DNA of 64,000 nucleotides from Bacillota bacterium (lineage in GTDB: Bacteria > Bacillota > Clostridia > Lachnospirales > Lachnospiraceae), in the NCBI GenBank assembly GCA_023435895.1, contig JAEZLH010000036.1, positions 124,001 through 188,000 on the forward strand, read 5' to 3'. A model generated the notes under the pieces. The model was not told where the DNA came from. It saw nothing but the letters and a program-made list of their open reading frames with translations, and ran no database searches. The translations under genes and the position numbers were made by a program. This document shows, piece by piece, positions 50,900 to 60,023 of the stretch. Within the stretch, counting starts at the first letter, position 1. Each line of letters starts with the position of its first letter.

Positions 50900-51171
50900 T
50901 TGCCCATCCTCCGTATTATTTTATTTTTCAATATCCTAGTACAACGTTTTCTAAACAACTGGACAGAAAACGCCGGCTGGATTTTCATAGACAGCATTCA
51001 ATGACTTGATATATTTATTCTACAACAAGACTTTTGAAAGTTGCGTATGGAATTTCAGACTAGTTTCATGACCGGTTAATTTAAAAATTGTACCAGTACT
51101 ATTTTTGAATTTGTATAACTTCCTATCCATCTGACGGTAAAGTATATGATTTTGTTCCATAATTCTCTGAA

Positions 51172-53220
51172 CTATTTTCGTTTTTGCGTATCATATATGG
51201 AAAGCATGGTTTCGCCTAGCCCTTCCTCATATACCTTTTCATAGGTTGCCATGATATTATCCTCATTCACTGCGTAATCCTCTGATTCGCGATTATCCTT
51301 ATCCACTATGATGAAACGTATCTTATTTTTCTTAACCAGTTCCTCCAAAGCTTTGGGTGTATCGGCTTCATACATCAGTTTCACCTGTGCTAATCTGCTA
51401 TCCGTATCATAGCCTGCGGACCAAGGGAAGTATTGCCAGCCCTCGTACATCATAGCTCCTCCCAAAACCACCTGATTTAACGCATAATTTGAAGTAAGGA
51501 AAATATCTTTTGAATTACTATGATCTTTAATCCATTTTGTGAGTTTCGAGTCTAAGTCAAGCACAATTGCGTTTTGAGGACGATTCTTACTTATAATGGT
51601 TGTAAAGTCATAGATACCGGTAGCAGTCAGAGCAATTACTAATAATACACCCACGACTTTCATCACAAAATCTTTTTGCTCTATTAGCCTCGCCACAAAA
51701 ATCGCTGCAAAGATACCAAGAAGGATACAGCTCATCATGATATATTTATGGTTAACCGTAACATCTACGGTTAAGGATACTGTAAATGCAAATATTAGAG
51801 GAAGTGTGAATGCCGCAATCAGATACCTTTTTGCTCCCCGTTCCAAGCAAAAAGCTGCCAAAATCACGAGTGGAAGGATACCTAATAATCGTTCCAGATA
51901 AGATGCCACCCCGAATATAGTTTTATTCTCTGCGATAAATCCAAAAAGATAACTGGTTGTAACAGGGGCATCATGAATAAATAGTTTACTTTGTAAAACT
52001 GCTAGAAATACTGTAATAATCGCGATGATTGCATACTCTATTCGCCGCTTTGATACAATTGCCATTACAAAAAGAACCAGTAAACAGCAAATTTGTGCAG
52101 CGCCATGAAAGAAAGCGATACTTCCTAATAATACACCTAGAATAACTGAAGTTTTAATATCCTTAGGCAACCAGCCTTCTTTTGTAAAGAACAAATATTT
52201 AAATTTATCAAAAAAGGTTCGTTTACCTTGTGCTTCTTCATGATACCTTTCCCTATCCTTAAACATATCAAACATAAGCGGCAGTACCAATATAATCACA
52301 AAAAACATCACGGATAAACCAAAAGCAAGATGCCTTTGATTACAATACACATTTAAATTCCACAACCCCCAATTTTCATTGGGCGTATCTGAAATAAAAT
52401 CCGTATTCTCTGTTAAACTCTGAAGCACACTGGTGCCTTTCGGGATATTAGCAAGAAAGGTAAACAACGTCTTTGCACTTCGGAATGCAAAAAACAAACA
52501 GGATAATACTCCGACTAAAACTTTGCCGCTTATTTTTACAGCCATTACATAAAGGAGCAGAAAAGCAGTAACAAAGCTGATGATACTGGGAAGATTAAAT
52601 GCATAATCAATCCGAAGCCCTAAATACTCCAAATTGCCGGTCAGAAACTGAAACATAAAGTGATATCTGATGTCCTGTCCTGCATAGTGTGCATATTGAG
52701 TTGGAAAGTTATTCCCATAAGAAAAAGAACGAATCATTCCAATATGGGGTGAAAAATCACTGAACACCGAAACCCCTACATAAAGCTCATGTCCCCTCAC
52801 AAAGAAGGTCATCCACATTAATATGCTTGCCAGCAAGGTAATTGCAAGCAACACCACAAGTTCGATCTGTCTAACTTTCCTGTCTTCACAGATCAGATCA
52901 GTCGCCCCTATTAACTTCTTACGATAACGAAAATAAATAGCTGCTAAGGTAATCAAGAAACCAATTGGTATCATCACTGCATTTGCATAGAGCAGAGGAT
53001 GTTCCTGGTTACCAAAAAAATAGGCAATCATATAGGTCGGCCATGTCATAACCAAAGTGCCAACAATAAACCACGCAGGAATCAACAGAAAATATGCACT
53101 TAGATTAATCGTTCTTCCATAATAATCCTCTTTTGTGAAAGTAGACAAATTGGGGAATGCATAGCAGCATACTGCCCATCCTACCCCAAAACACAAAAAA
53201 ATATAAATAATCCCGAGCAT
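51172..53220 (-). CDS. Polytopic membrane protein, GT-C-like, paired with GtrB-type transferase
   Basis: A 682-residue protein with about 14 membrane helices and a C-terminal soluble domain (LKEL-like ALEELVKKNKIRFIIVDKDN). An early loop reads HELYVGVSVFSDFSPHIGMIRSFSYGNNFPTQYAHYAGQDIRYHFMFQFL. The acidic SDFSPH and the RYHFMF segment have the same flavour as the DUF2298 protein and GT-C glycosyltransferases. I cannot place it in a named family. It begins 2 bases after the stop of the GtrB-like gene, hence co-translated, and probably uses the sugar lipid made by that enzyme for a cell-surface polymer. Confidence 0.7.
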   Translation of the reverse strand: MLGIIYIFLCFGVGWAVCCYAFPNLSTFTKEDYYGRTINLSAYFLLIPAWFIVGTLVMTWPTYMIAYFFGNQEHPLLYANAVMIPIGFLITLAAIYFRYRKKLIGATDLICEDRKVRQIELVVLLAITLLASILMWMTFFVRGHELYVGVSVFSDFSPHIGMIRSFSYGNNFPTQYAHYAGQDIRYHFMFQFLTGNLEYLGLRIDYAFNLPSIISFVTAFLLLYVMAVKISGKVLVGVLSCLFFAFRSAKTLFTFLANIPKGTSVLQSLTENTDFISDTPNENWGLWNLNVYCNQRHLAFGLSVMFFVIILVLPLMFDMFKDRERYHEEAQGKRTFFDKFKYLFFTKEGWLPKDIKTSVILGVLLGSIAFFHGAAQICCLLVLFVMAIVSKRRIEYAIIAIITVFLAVLQSKLFIHDAPVTTSYLFGFIAENKTIFGVASYLERLLGILPLVILAAFCLERGAKRYLIAAFTLPLIFAFTVSLTVDVTVNHKYIMMSCILLGIFAAIFVARLIEQKDFVMKVVGVLLVIALTATGIYDFTTIISKNRPQNAIVLDLDSKLTKWIKDHSNSKDIFLTSNYALNQVVLGGAMMYEGWQYFPWSAGYDTDSRLAQVKLMYEADTPKALEELVKKNKIRFIIVDKDNRESEDYAVNEDNIMATYEKVYEEGLGETMLSIYDTQKRK

Positions 53221-53222
53221 TC

Positions 53223-54260
53223 TTAAGCCTCCTCGCTGTCACAGAGTAATCCCTCACCTACCTGGAGGTTGTCCGCGTTATTATTACGGCAAACATCGCC
53301 TCTGACACATTTTGAAACCAGATATCTCGGTCTGCCTTTTACTTCTTTATATATTTTGGTCAAATAAATTCCAATCATACCCAAACTAACCATAATTGAA
53401 CTTCCTATGATCAGTTGAAGCAGAATTACCGTAGTAAAACCACTGGTGGCTCTCCCTGTAAATTTCATATATAAGGTTTCAACACCAAGCAGAAGTGCTC
53501 CAAAGAACATGATGAGACCAAGCACAGTAATACAATGAAGGGGAACGGAGGTATAGGAGGTTATTGCATCCACCGCAAGTCGAATCAACCTTATAAAGGA
53601 CCATTTCGTCTTGCCATTCACACGGTCTGCTACATCAAAATCAATTTGCTTTCGGTCAAATCCAAGCCAAGCTGTCATTCCGCGAAAGAAAACTGCACGC
53701 TCCGGCATTTCCTTCCAGGCCTCAATCACCTTACGATCCATCAGTTTAAAATCGGAAGCCTTGCCTAGATTGATATCCGAGGTACGGTAGATGATATAAT
53801 AAAACGCCTTGGCACAGGCTTTATATAGCTTATTTTCTTTTCCTCTGGAATTTTTGATTCCCTCGACTACATCGTAACCTTCTTCTCTCCAAGCCTTTAC
53901 CATCTCCGGTATAATCTCAGGCGGATGCTGTAAATCCGCATCCATTACAACAACCATATCTCCGTCCGCATATTCCATACCTGCGCATAGAGCGGATTCC
54001 TTGCCAAAATTCCTGCTAAGTCGAAGGGCTATCACATTATCAAGCTCCGTTGTCAGTTTCTTCATCTCTTCCCATGAATTGTCCCTTGATCCATCGTCAA
54101 TCAATACAAATTCATGTTTAATACTATTATCATTCAAAATATTGGTAATCACTTTTATTGAACTTCTGATGTGACTGCCTTCCTGATAGACCGGAATGAC
54201 CAGCGACAATTTGGAATCTTTCGTTCTTTTTAGTTCGGTACAATAAATTTTGGTTGCCAT
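53223..54260 (-). CDS. Bactoprenol-phosphate glycosyltransferase (GtrB/YkcC-like)
   Basis: A 345-residue GT2 enzyme. The N-terminal domain has LVIPVYQEGSHIRSSI, VLIDDGSRDNSW, SRNFGKESALCAGMEYA, VVVMDADLQHPPEIIPEM (DxD in MDADLQHP), SDFKLMDRKVIEA and FFRGMTAWLGF. Two C-terminal helices (TVLGLIMFFGALLLGVETLY and LLQLIIGSSIMVSLGMIGIYLTKIY) anchor it. This matches GtrB-type transferases that load glucose or another sugar onto undecaprenyl phosphate. The last 35 residues are an unusual Cys-containing tail. First gene of the pair with the GT-C-like protein. Confidence 0.92.
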   Translation of the reverse strand: MATKIYCTELKRTKDSKLSLVIPVYQEGSHIRSSIKVITNILNDNSIKHEFVLIDDGSRDNSWEEMKKLTTELDNVIALRLSRNFGKESALCAGMEYADGDMVVVMDADLQHPPEIIPEMVKAWREEGYDVVEGIKNSRGKENKLYKACAKAFYYIIYRTSDINLGKASDFKLMDRKVIEAWKEMPERAVFFRGMTAWLGFDRKQIDFDVADRVNGKTKWSFIRLIRLAVDAITSYTSVPLHCITVLGLIMFFGALLLGVETLYMKFTGRATSGFTTVILLQLIIGSSIMVSLGMIGIYLTKIYKEVKGRPRYLVSKCVRGDVCRNNNADNLQVGEGLLCDSEEA

Positions 54261-54560
54261 ACTTTACCTTCTTTATCAACTTTTATCTTAAAACTGCACT
54301 ACCTATTATACATGAATATCATTAATATTACCATGATTTTGTAATAATTAAAGAAATTTACACAAAATATACACAAAGGTTGAAGAATAAAATTACAGAT
54401 ACTGCCTCAAAATGCAAATCCATTTATTCTTCAACCTGATGTCCTATCTCATCCTTCTTCTATATATAATCTCAGTATTGTATTCATTTTTAACAGAACA
54501 TAATATACATCAAGATTTTATCATGATTTTAATCTCATGGAACACTGTATCCTGAACCAT
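54261..54560. other. Intergenic region upstream of the GtrB-like gene, with recG hairpin
   Basis: About 300 AT-rich bases. It holds a 14-bp inverted repeat at 54378-54436 (GGTTGAAGAATAAA and its complement, 31-base loop). On the minus strand it is followed by CCTTTGTGTATATTTTG, a possible recG terminator. No gene is seen. Confidence 0.5.
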
Positions 54561-56597
54561 TTACAAGGTATTATTATTACGATGTAATAATTTTTCCTCC
54601 AAATGCGGATTCTCATTAAAAATCTGATTAACCTCTTGTTCTGAAAGAGTTTTTACAGCTTCTGCGGCAGCCTTCAGCGTAACAGCATCCGTAAAGATAT
54701 CTCCGAGCTTAAACTCCATCTCCCCGCTTTGTCGTATTCCAAAGACATCTCCCGGTCCTCTCAGCTTAAGATCTTCCCCGGCTATAAAAAAACCATCGTT
54801 AGATTTGTTTAATATCTCCAGCCTATCCCAAGCCTCCTTGCTGCTCGTCCCGCAAATGAAAATGCAATAAGACTGAAAACCTCCACGACCTACTCGTCCA
54901 CGAAGCTGATGGAGCTGTGCCAATCCAAAGCGTTCCGCATTTTCAACCATCATTACCGTGGCATTTGGAACATTTACTCCGACCTCAACAACCGTTGTAG
55001 AAACAAGAACCTGTATTTCCCCGCCAGAGAACCGTTCCATAACCTCATTCTTTGCTTTAGCCTTTAACTTTCCGTGTAGGAATTCCACATTTACAGAAGG
55101 AGATAGTTCTCCCCTAAGATGCTCTGTATATTCGATTACATTCTCGGCTTCAATTTCCTCACTCTCCTCTACCATGGGGCAGATTACATACACCTGCCTC
55201 CCTTCTGAGACCTGCTTATTGATAAAACGATAGGCATTGGGTCGATAATTCGTATCGACTACACAATTTTTTATCGGTAAACGCTTTGCAGGTAATTCGT
55301 CCACTACCGAGATATCTAGATCTCCATATAATATAATCGCTAAGGTTCTTGGTATCGGAGTAGCACTCATAACAAGTACATGAGGATTTTGCCCTTTGTT
55401 CATTAGTGTCTCTCTTTGCTTCACCCCAAAACGATGTTGTTCATCGGTAATTACTAAGCCAAGATTTTTATATTCCACCTTTTCCTGAATTAATGCATGG
55501 GTTCCCACTATGATATCCGCTTCCTGGTTACGAATTTGCTCATACGCCATCCGCTTTTCCCTTACTCCTTGTGAACCCACCAGTAGGCAAATGCGTATTC
55601 CAAAAGGAGAAAGCAATTCTTTTAAAGATTTATCATGTTGCTTAGCAAGAACTTCGGTGGGAACCATAAGACATCCCTGATAGCCATTCTTTACCGCCAT
55701 CAAAAGGGCAAGCACCGCTAATATTGTCTTCCCACAACCTACATCTCCCTGCACCAAACGATTCATTACATATTCTCCAGCCAAATCTCGCTTTATTTCC
55801 TCCCATACCCGCACTTGGGCATTAGTTAGAGGATAGGGCAGGTTGTTCTTTAGCTGTTCGCATTCGTTGACTTCACTCATAACGATACCCGATTGTTGCA
55901 GCTGCTTCTTCTCCTTTAGCTTTCGAAGTGCCAGGGAGTAGAGAAAAAATTCATCAAATACAAGCCTTTGCCTGGCTTTCATCATCCCTTCACGGTCTTT
56001 TGGAAGATGAACTTCCTTTAATGCCTTCGTGTGATCCACTAAAGCATATTCTTTTACCACTCTTTTCGGAATATAATCCTTGCTAAATTGCAGCTCCGAT
56101 AAAGCGTATTTGATGGATTTGGAGATCAAATTATTTGTAATTCCTTCTGTCAAAGGATAAATTGGCTGTAATATTTTAAGAAGACGATAATAATCCTCTT
56201 TTGTGTAAATTCCGGGCTGTTCCATCACCAGTACCCCATTCTTTCGAATTACCTTTGAACGGAATATGTAATGTGTACCACTTCGCAGTGTCTTTTGGAG
56301 GAACGGCATATTAAACCAGGTGAGTATGATAGAGCCGGAATGATCCTTCACCTGTGCATTCAGAATCTGTAGGTTTTTAATTTTTTTAATTTTGGGCGAT
56401 GCCACCAACGATGCCTCAATCGCTGCCGTCATGCCTTCTTTTAAGGAAGCCACCTGAGTAGGACGTTCAAACTCTTCATAACCTCTTGGATAGTGTTCAA
56501 TCAAGTCCTGAACTGTTTCAATCCCAAGCTTCAAAAAAAGCTTCTCACTCTTCTCTCCAATTCCTTTTATGGCTCTTAATTGATCCATTGCCTCCAA
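54561..56597 (-). CDS. recG: ATP-dependent DNA helicase RecG
   Basis: A 678-residue helicase that regresses stalled forks and branch-migrates junctions. It has an N-terminal wedge/OB domain (LRAIKGIGEKSEKLFLKLGIETVQDL; QVKDHSGSIILTWFNMPF), Walker A RLVQGDVGCGKTILA, motif II TDEQHRFGVKQR (DEQH), motif III VLVMSATPIPRTLA and motif VI LHQLRGRVGRGGFQSYC. The TTG at 56597 lies seven bases from GGAGG and fits better than the ATG at 56588, which is only 2 bases from a second GGAGG. Family length. Confidence 0.97.
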   Translation of the reverse strand: MEAMDQLRAIKGIGEKSEKLFLKLGIETVQDLIEHYPRGYEEFERPTQVASLKEGMTAAIEASLVASPKIKKIKNLQILNAQVKDHSGSIILTWFNMPFLQKTLRSGTHYIFRSKVIRKNGVLVMEQPGIYTKEDYYRLLKILQPIYPLTEGITNNLISKSIKYALSELQFSKDYIPKRVVKEYALVDHTKALKEVHLPKDREGMMKARQRLVFDEFFLYSLALRKLKEKKQLQQSGIVMSEVNECEQLKNNLPYPLTNAQVRVWEEIKRDLAGEYVMNRLVQGDVGCGKTILAVLALLMAVKNGYQGCLMVPTEVLAKQHDKSLKELLSPFGIRICLLVGSQGVREKRMAYEQIRNQEADIIVGTHALIQEKVEYKNLGLVITDEQHRFGVKQRETLMNKGQNPHVLVMSATPIPRTLAIILYGDLDISVVDELPAKRLPIKNCVVDTNYRPNAYRFINKQVSEGRQVYVICPMVEESEEIEAENVIEYTEHLRGELSPSVNVEFLHGKLKAKAKNEVMERFSGGEIQVLVSTTVVEVGVNVPNATVMMVENAERFGLAQLHQLRGRVGRGGFQSYCIFICGTSSKEAWDRLEILNKSNDGFFIAGEDLKLRGPGDVFGIRQSGEMEFKLGDIFTDAVTLKAAAEAVKTLSEQEVNQIFNENPHLEEKLLHRNNNTL

Positions 56598-56731
56598 GTT
56601 TCTACCTCCGTTTTCACATTGCTTTTTTATGTTTGCTGTTATGTATGATTTGCTTGAATTTCATCTTTTTACATTGTTTTATTATAAACGATACCCTTTA
56701 ATAAAAAAAGTAAATATTTTTAATTTACCTC

Positions 56732-56780
56732 TTGACTTTCCAAATATTCCATTGTATTATTGTATTAACTTCTTAATACA
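56732..56780 (+). promoter_or_regulatory. Promoter and operator of the GntR-ABC operon
   Basis: TTGACT (56732-56737) and TATTAT (56755-56760) are exactly 17 bases apart. Directly after the -10 box lies a perfect palindrome TGTATTAA-cttc-TTAATACA (56761-56780), the expected type of site for a YtrA/YhcF-class GntR regulator covering the transcription start. The regulator's ATG is 26 bases further on. Confidence 0.8.
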
Positions 56781-56805
56781 GTCATACAGAAAGGAGACTT
56801 ATTGA

Positions 56806-57174
56806 ATGAAATGGGATCTTAACACAGAACGACCTGTATATATTCAATTAATCGAGCAGATACAGGCAGGCATCATATCCGGTACTTATCAACCAGGTGA
56901 TAAGCTTCCATCCGTCAGGGACTTGGCTGCGGAGGCAATGGTAAATCCGAATACGATGCAAAAGGCATTAACCGAATTGGAACGAACCGGGCTTATTTAT
57001 ACCAATCGGACTAGCGGAAAATTTATCACCTCAGACGATGCAATGATCAAAAAACTCAGAGGATTATCCGCCAATGAACTAATCGAAGAATTTCTCACGA
57101 AGATGAGACAGCTGGGATATGAACCGGACGAAACCATAACTCTGGTAACAGAAGTTGTTAACAATTTAAACTAA
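56806..57174 (+). CDS. GntR-family regulator, YtrA/YhcF subfamily
   Basis: A 122-residue regulator with the GntR winged helix: RPVYIQLIEQIQAGIISGTYQPGDKLPSVRDLAAEAMVNPNTMQKALTELERTGLIYTNRTSGKFIT. The short C-terminal tail (NELIEEFLTKMRQLGYEPDETITLV) is that of the YtrA subfamily, which has no large effector domain and typically controls an adjacent ABC transporter in response to cell-envelope stress. GAAAGGAG precedes the ATG. It is the first gene of the operon with the ABC ATPase and permease, with a palindrome in the promoter. Confidence 0.93.
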   Translation: MKWDLNTERPVYIQLIEQIQAGIISGTYQPGDKLPSVRDLAAEAMVNPNTMQKALTELERTGLIYTNRTSGKFITSDDAMIKKLRGLSANELIEEFLTKMRQLGYEPDETITLVTEVVNNLN

Positions 57175-57201
57175 GCGAATATGCAGATGGGAGTAAGTAA
57201 C

Positions 57202-57900
57202 ATGAATGCTATTTTGGAATGCAAAGCATTAACCAAACAATTTGGTAATCTAAAAGCGTTAAACGAGGTTAACCTTACCTTGGAACGTGGTAGAATCATC
57301 GGACTTTTGGGTCCCAACGGAAGCGGAAAATCCACTTTAATCAAATTAATTAACGGACTTCTGGTTCCCACCTCCGGCTCACTGCTTATCAACGGCAGCC
57401 ATCCCGGTGTTGAAACAAAAAAAATTGTATCCTATTTGCCGGAAAGAACCTACCTTCCGGATTGGATGAAGATTTCAGAAACGATTGATTTTTTTGAGGA
57501 ATTCTATCAGGACTTTGATAAGAAGAAAGCCTATGATATGTTAAACAGACTTCAATTAAATCCAACTTTACGATTAAAGACTTTATCAAAAGGAACGAGA
57601 GAAAAGGTTCAGTTAATTCTCGTCATGAGCAGAAAGGCCGACTTATACTGTCTTGATGAACCAATTGGCGGTGTTGATCCTGCTGCCAGGGATTATATTC
57701 TCAACACGATTATCTCCAACTATAGCGAGAACGCTACCGTATTGATTTCCACTCATCTAATATCTGATGTGGAACAGATTCTTGATGAAGTTGTTTTTAT
57801 TAAGGGTGGTCAAATAACTCTTCAATCCAGTGTGGATGATATCCGTGTGAAGGAAGGCAAATCCATAGATACATTATTTAGGGAGGTATTCAAATGTTAG
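57202..57900 (+). CDS. ABC transporter ATP-binding protein
   Basis: A 232-residue ABC ATPase. Walker A is LLGPNGSGKST, the signature is the atypical TLSKGTREKVQLIL (SKGTRE in place of SGGQ), Walker B is LYCLDEPIGGVDP and the switch His lies in VLISTHLISD. Such 'SKGxREK' signatures are typical of the ATPases paired with YtrA-type regulators. It starts at the ATG at 57202 behind GGGAG; the ATG at 57181 lacks a site. Its end overlaps the permease start. Confidence 0.93.
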   Translation: MNAILECKALTKQFGNLKALNEVNLTLERGRIIGLLGPNGSGKSTLIKLINGLLVPTSGSLLINGSHPGVETKKIVSYLPERTYLPDWMKISETIDFFEEFYQDFDKKKAYDMLNRLQLNPTLRLKTLSKGTREKVQLILVMSRKADLYCLDEPIGGVDPAARDYILNTIISNYSENATVLISTHLISDVEQILDEVVFIKGGQITLQSSVDDIRVKEGKSIDTLFREVFKC

Positions 57901-58679
57901 GAAAATTATTCAAACATGAAATGAAGGCAACAGCTAGATTATTACTGCCGATCTATATTGTTTTGGCTGCCTTTACCATAATGGACAGAATTGTGATTAG
58001 TCTTGATATATTCCATGGGGTTTTTGTTATAATACCTGGCTTCATAACAATTGGTTTTGTATTAAGCATTGCAGCAATCATTATTGTCTCGTTTGTCATT
58101 ATAATCCATCGCTTCTATAAGAATCTGATTACGGATGAGGGTTATTTGATGTTTACCCTTCCTGTTCGTACCAGGGAATTAATTAACTCAAAATTATTTG
58201 CGGGTGTGATTTGGACTATTGCAAGCTCATTGGCTGCAATTGCAGCGATTTTGATTGTAGTTACCGCAAGGATGGATTATCATGATTTTTGGAGCGGATT
58301 CCGTATAGCATGTCAGCAATTCAATAATGAACTTGGCGGACTTGGCACTTTAATGATCATAGAATTTATCGTATTAATCATAATCAGCGTATTTAATGGT
58401 GTTCTTATGATCTACGTATCCATCGCTATCGGTCAATTGTTCAACGGTCACAAAATAATAGGTTCCTTTGCTGCTTATATTGGCATTAGTTTTGCTATAC
58501 AGATTATTACTACCGTATTAATGGTAGTAGGCGGATTAGCATTTGAAACATATTTTACGGAGATCGGCTCTCTACCCCATCTGGTTATTCCATTTTATAT
58601 TGTTTTTATGGTTATTTTAACGGGATTATTCTATTTTGGAACGGATTATATATTCAAAAGAAAGCTCAATTTGGAATAG
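57894..58679 (+). CDS. ABC transporter permease
   Basis: A 261-residue membrane protein with six hydrophobic segments (for example LLLPIYIVLAAFTIMDRI, LSIAAIIIVSFVIII, FAGVIWTIASSLAAIAAILIVV, IIEFIVLIIISVFNGVLMIY). It shows the conserved early loop FYKNLITDEGYLMFTLPVRTRELINSKLFAG found in permeases paired with YtrA-type ATPases. The ATG at 57894 follows GGGAGG and overlaps the ATPase by seven bases. The substrate is unknown; bacitracin-like or envelope-active compounds are typical for the class. Confidence 0.85.
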   Translation: MLGKLFKHEMKATARLLLPIYIVLAAFTIMDRIVISLDIFHGVFVIIPGFITIGFVLSIAAIIIVSFVIIIHRFYKNLITDEGYLMFTLPVRTRELINSKLFAGVIWTIASSLAAIAAILIVVTARMDYHDFWSGFRIACQQFNNELGGLGTLMIIEFIVLIIISVFNGVLMIYVSIAIGQLFNGHKIIGSFAAYIGISFAIQIITTVLMVVGGLAFETYFTEIGSLPHLVIPFYIVFMVILTGLFYFGTDYIFKRKLNLE

Positions 58680-58745
58680 GATATCATTCATTTGTTATTA
58701 ATGAAGTTAAACCAACTAATCAGCTTTCTAGGGAAGGATAACTAT

Positions 58746-59114
58746 ATGAAAAAAATTCTGATATTGTTAGTACTCCTAAGTATTCTAGCATTCACAGGAT
58801 GTACTGGATCCGTTCAGATCGGAGCTATTGAAAGTAGTACAAAACATGAATTTTACGGCTCCTATTACCAACTGAATGGAACAAAAGAAAAAAAGCTCAC
58901 AGTAAATGAAAATGAGCCTCTCGAAATTTCAACAGATATCTCTACAAAAAAAGGTTCTATTGATGTATATATTTATAAAGACAAAGATGATTACAATTAT
59001 GAAGGGCATGATATTAAGACCTCATCCTTTACTGTAACACTTAGTGATGCCGGGAACTACACGATTAAGGTTGTAGCGAAAGATCACCGTGGAAGCTATA
59101 AATTCAAATGGTAA
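58746..59114 (+). CDS. Small lipoprotein of the ABC operon
   Basis: A 122-residue protein with a lipoprotein signal peptide: MKKILILLVLLSILAFTGC, with FTGC as the lipobox and Cys19 as the lipidated residue. The rest is a single beta-rich domain (GSYYQLNGTKEKKLTVNENEPLEISTDIST; FTVTLSDAGNYTIKVVAKDHRGSY) like a short Ig or C2-type fold. Family not recognised. The ATG at 58746 lies behind GGAAGG. It is 66 bases behind the permease and followed by a terminator, so it is probably the operon's last gene and may help the transporter at the outer membrane face. Confidence 0.78.
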   Translation: MKKILILLVLLSILAFTGCTGSVQIGAIESSTKHEFYGSYYQLNGTKEKKLTVNENEPLEISTDISTKKGSIDVYIYKDKDDYNYEGHDIKTSSFTVTLSDAGNYTIKVVAKDHRGSYKFKW

Positions 59115-59117
59115 AAA

Positions 59118-59160
59118 CATAGGGTCATCACACAACGTTTAAATGTGTGATGACCCTATG
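59118..59160. terminator. Bidirectional terminator between the ABC operon and the DUF1653 gene
   Basis: Two perfect 17-base arms (CATAGGGTCATCACACA and its complement) with a 9-base loop. The minus strand is followed by TTTTTACC, so termination of the DUF1653 gene is best supported; the stem also lies just past the lipoprotein stop. Confidence 0.85.
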
Positions 59161-59167
59161 TGTATTA

Positions 59168-59833
59168 CTACCTCAATCTTCTATCCTCAAAGCGACACAT
59201 CGCCTGCAAGCAATAAATCAACTCTTGGATTCTTTGGTCAAGGGGTCCATCATTTACTGTACAATCCAATGCCACTGACATATCATTCACCAATCGATTG
59301 GTCAAATGCTTGGTATTAGAGGTGACAATTTCCAATTTCTTCAAGTAGGAATTTGCATCCAGAAAGTCCATCAGAATGGAATTGATGGTCTCCCGAGTAT
59401 CGGATGAAGGAGTTTCACTTAAATCAACCCCAACCTCAGCTTTCACATCACCCTTAACCTCAGAAACTGTTTGTTTCTCTACATGGCTCGAATACAATGT
59501 ATCCTCCTGACGGCTGGGTGTTCTTTCAGAAGCAGAAGTCTCTTCTATCCTACCTTTATTCGTATCACCCTGATGTTTCGTCGTATCTTCCGTTCTGTCC
59601 TCTCGAAGTTCAAATCGATACCTTTGCTTTACTTGAGGATACTTCGATCGGTCTACTTCACTAACAAACATATCCAAAGCTCTCACATAGGTTTTAAAAT
59701 CCCCATAGAGCGCTTGATAAACTACCATCTGCTCTCCCGTCTCACTATCTGTAGCCACCGTAATAATCTGATAAAGATTATTCTTAAAATGCCGATATAT
59801 TTCCCCCGGTCTTGGAATACGTGCAGTTTCCAT
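59168..59833 (-). CDS. DUF1653 protein with long C-terminal extension
   Basis: A protein of about 221 residues. Its N-terminal 70 residues are a DUF1653 domain: PRPGEIYRHFKNNLYQII, then ETGEQMVVYQALYGDFKTYVRALDMFVSEVDR. A low-complexity, charged linker follows (about 75-150, rich in E, T, S and K). The end is a helical domain (INSILMDFLDANSYLKKLEIV, IQELIYCLQAMCRFEDRRLR). Function unknown. I start it at the ATG at 59833, with GGAAGG nine bases upstream. The ATG at 59869 lacks a site and lies in a TATAAT-like sequence that is more likely the promoter. Confidence 0.78.
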   Translation of the reverse strand: METARIPRPGEIYRHFKNNLYQIITVATDSETGEQMVVYQALYGDFKTYVRALDMFVSEVDRSKYPQVKQRYRFELREDRTEDTTKHQGDTNKGRIEETSASERTPSRQEDTLYSSHVEKQTVSEVKGDVKAEVGVDLSETPSSDTRETINSILMDFLDANSYLKKLEIVTSNTKHLTNRLVNDMSVALDCTVNDGPLDQRIQELIYCLQAMCRFEDRRLR

Positions 59834-59956
59834 CGTCTTCATCCTTCCCAAACTTTGCTTTTCACTCATTATATCATAGTGAATTGGATTAATCGACCAT
59901 TTATCATTAAAATTGGTTCGTTCTTATAACACTTCAATAAACTTTTCTAATAAAAA

Positions 59957-59986
59957 ATAGTGATCCGCGTTACCCCGAATCACTAT
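59957..59986 (-). terminator. Terminator of the yloU-yloV operon
   Basis: Stem ATAGTGAT/ATCACTAT with GC-rich inner bases (CCG), followed on the minus strand by TTTTTTATT, about 40 bases beyond the stop codon. Confidence 0.82.
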
Positions 59987-60023
59987 CCTTAATGTACTCA
60001 TTTTATGAAGTACAACTATTCAA

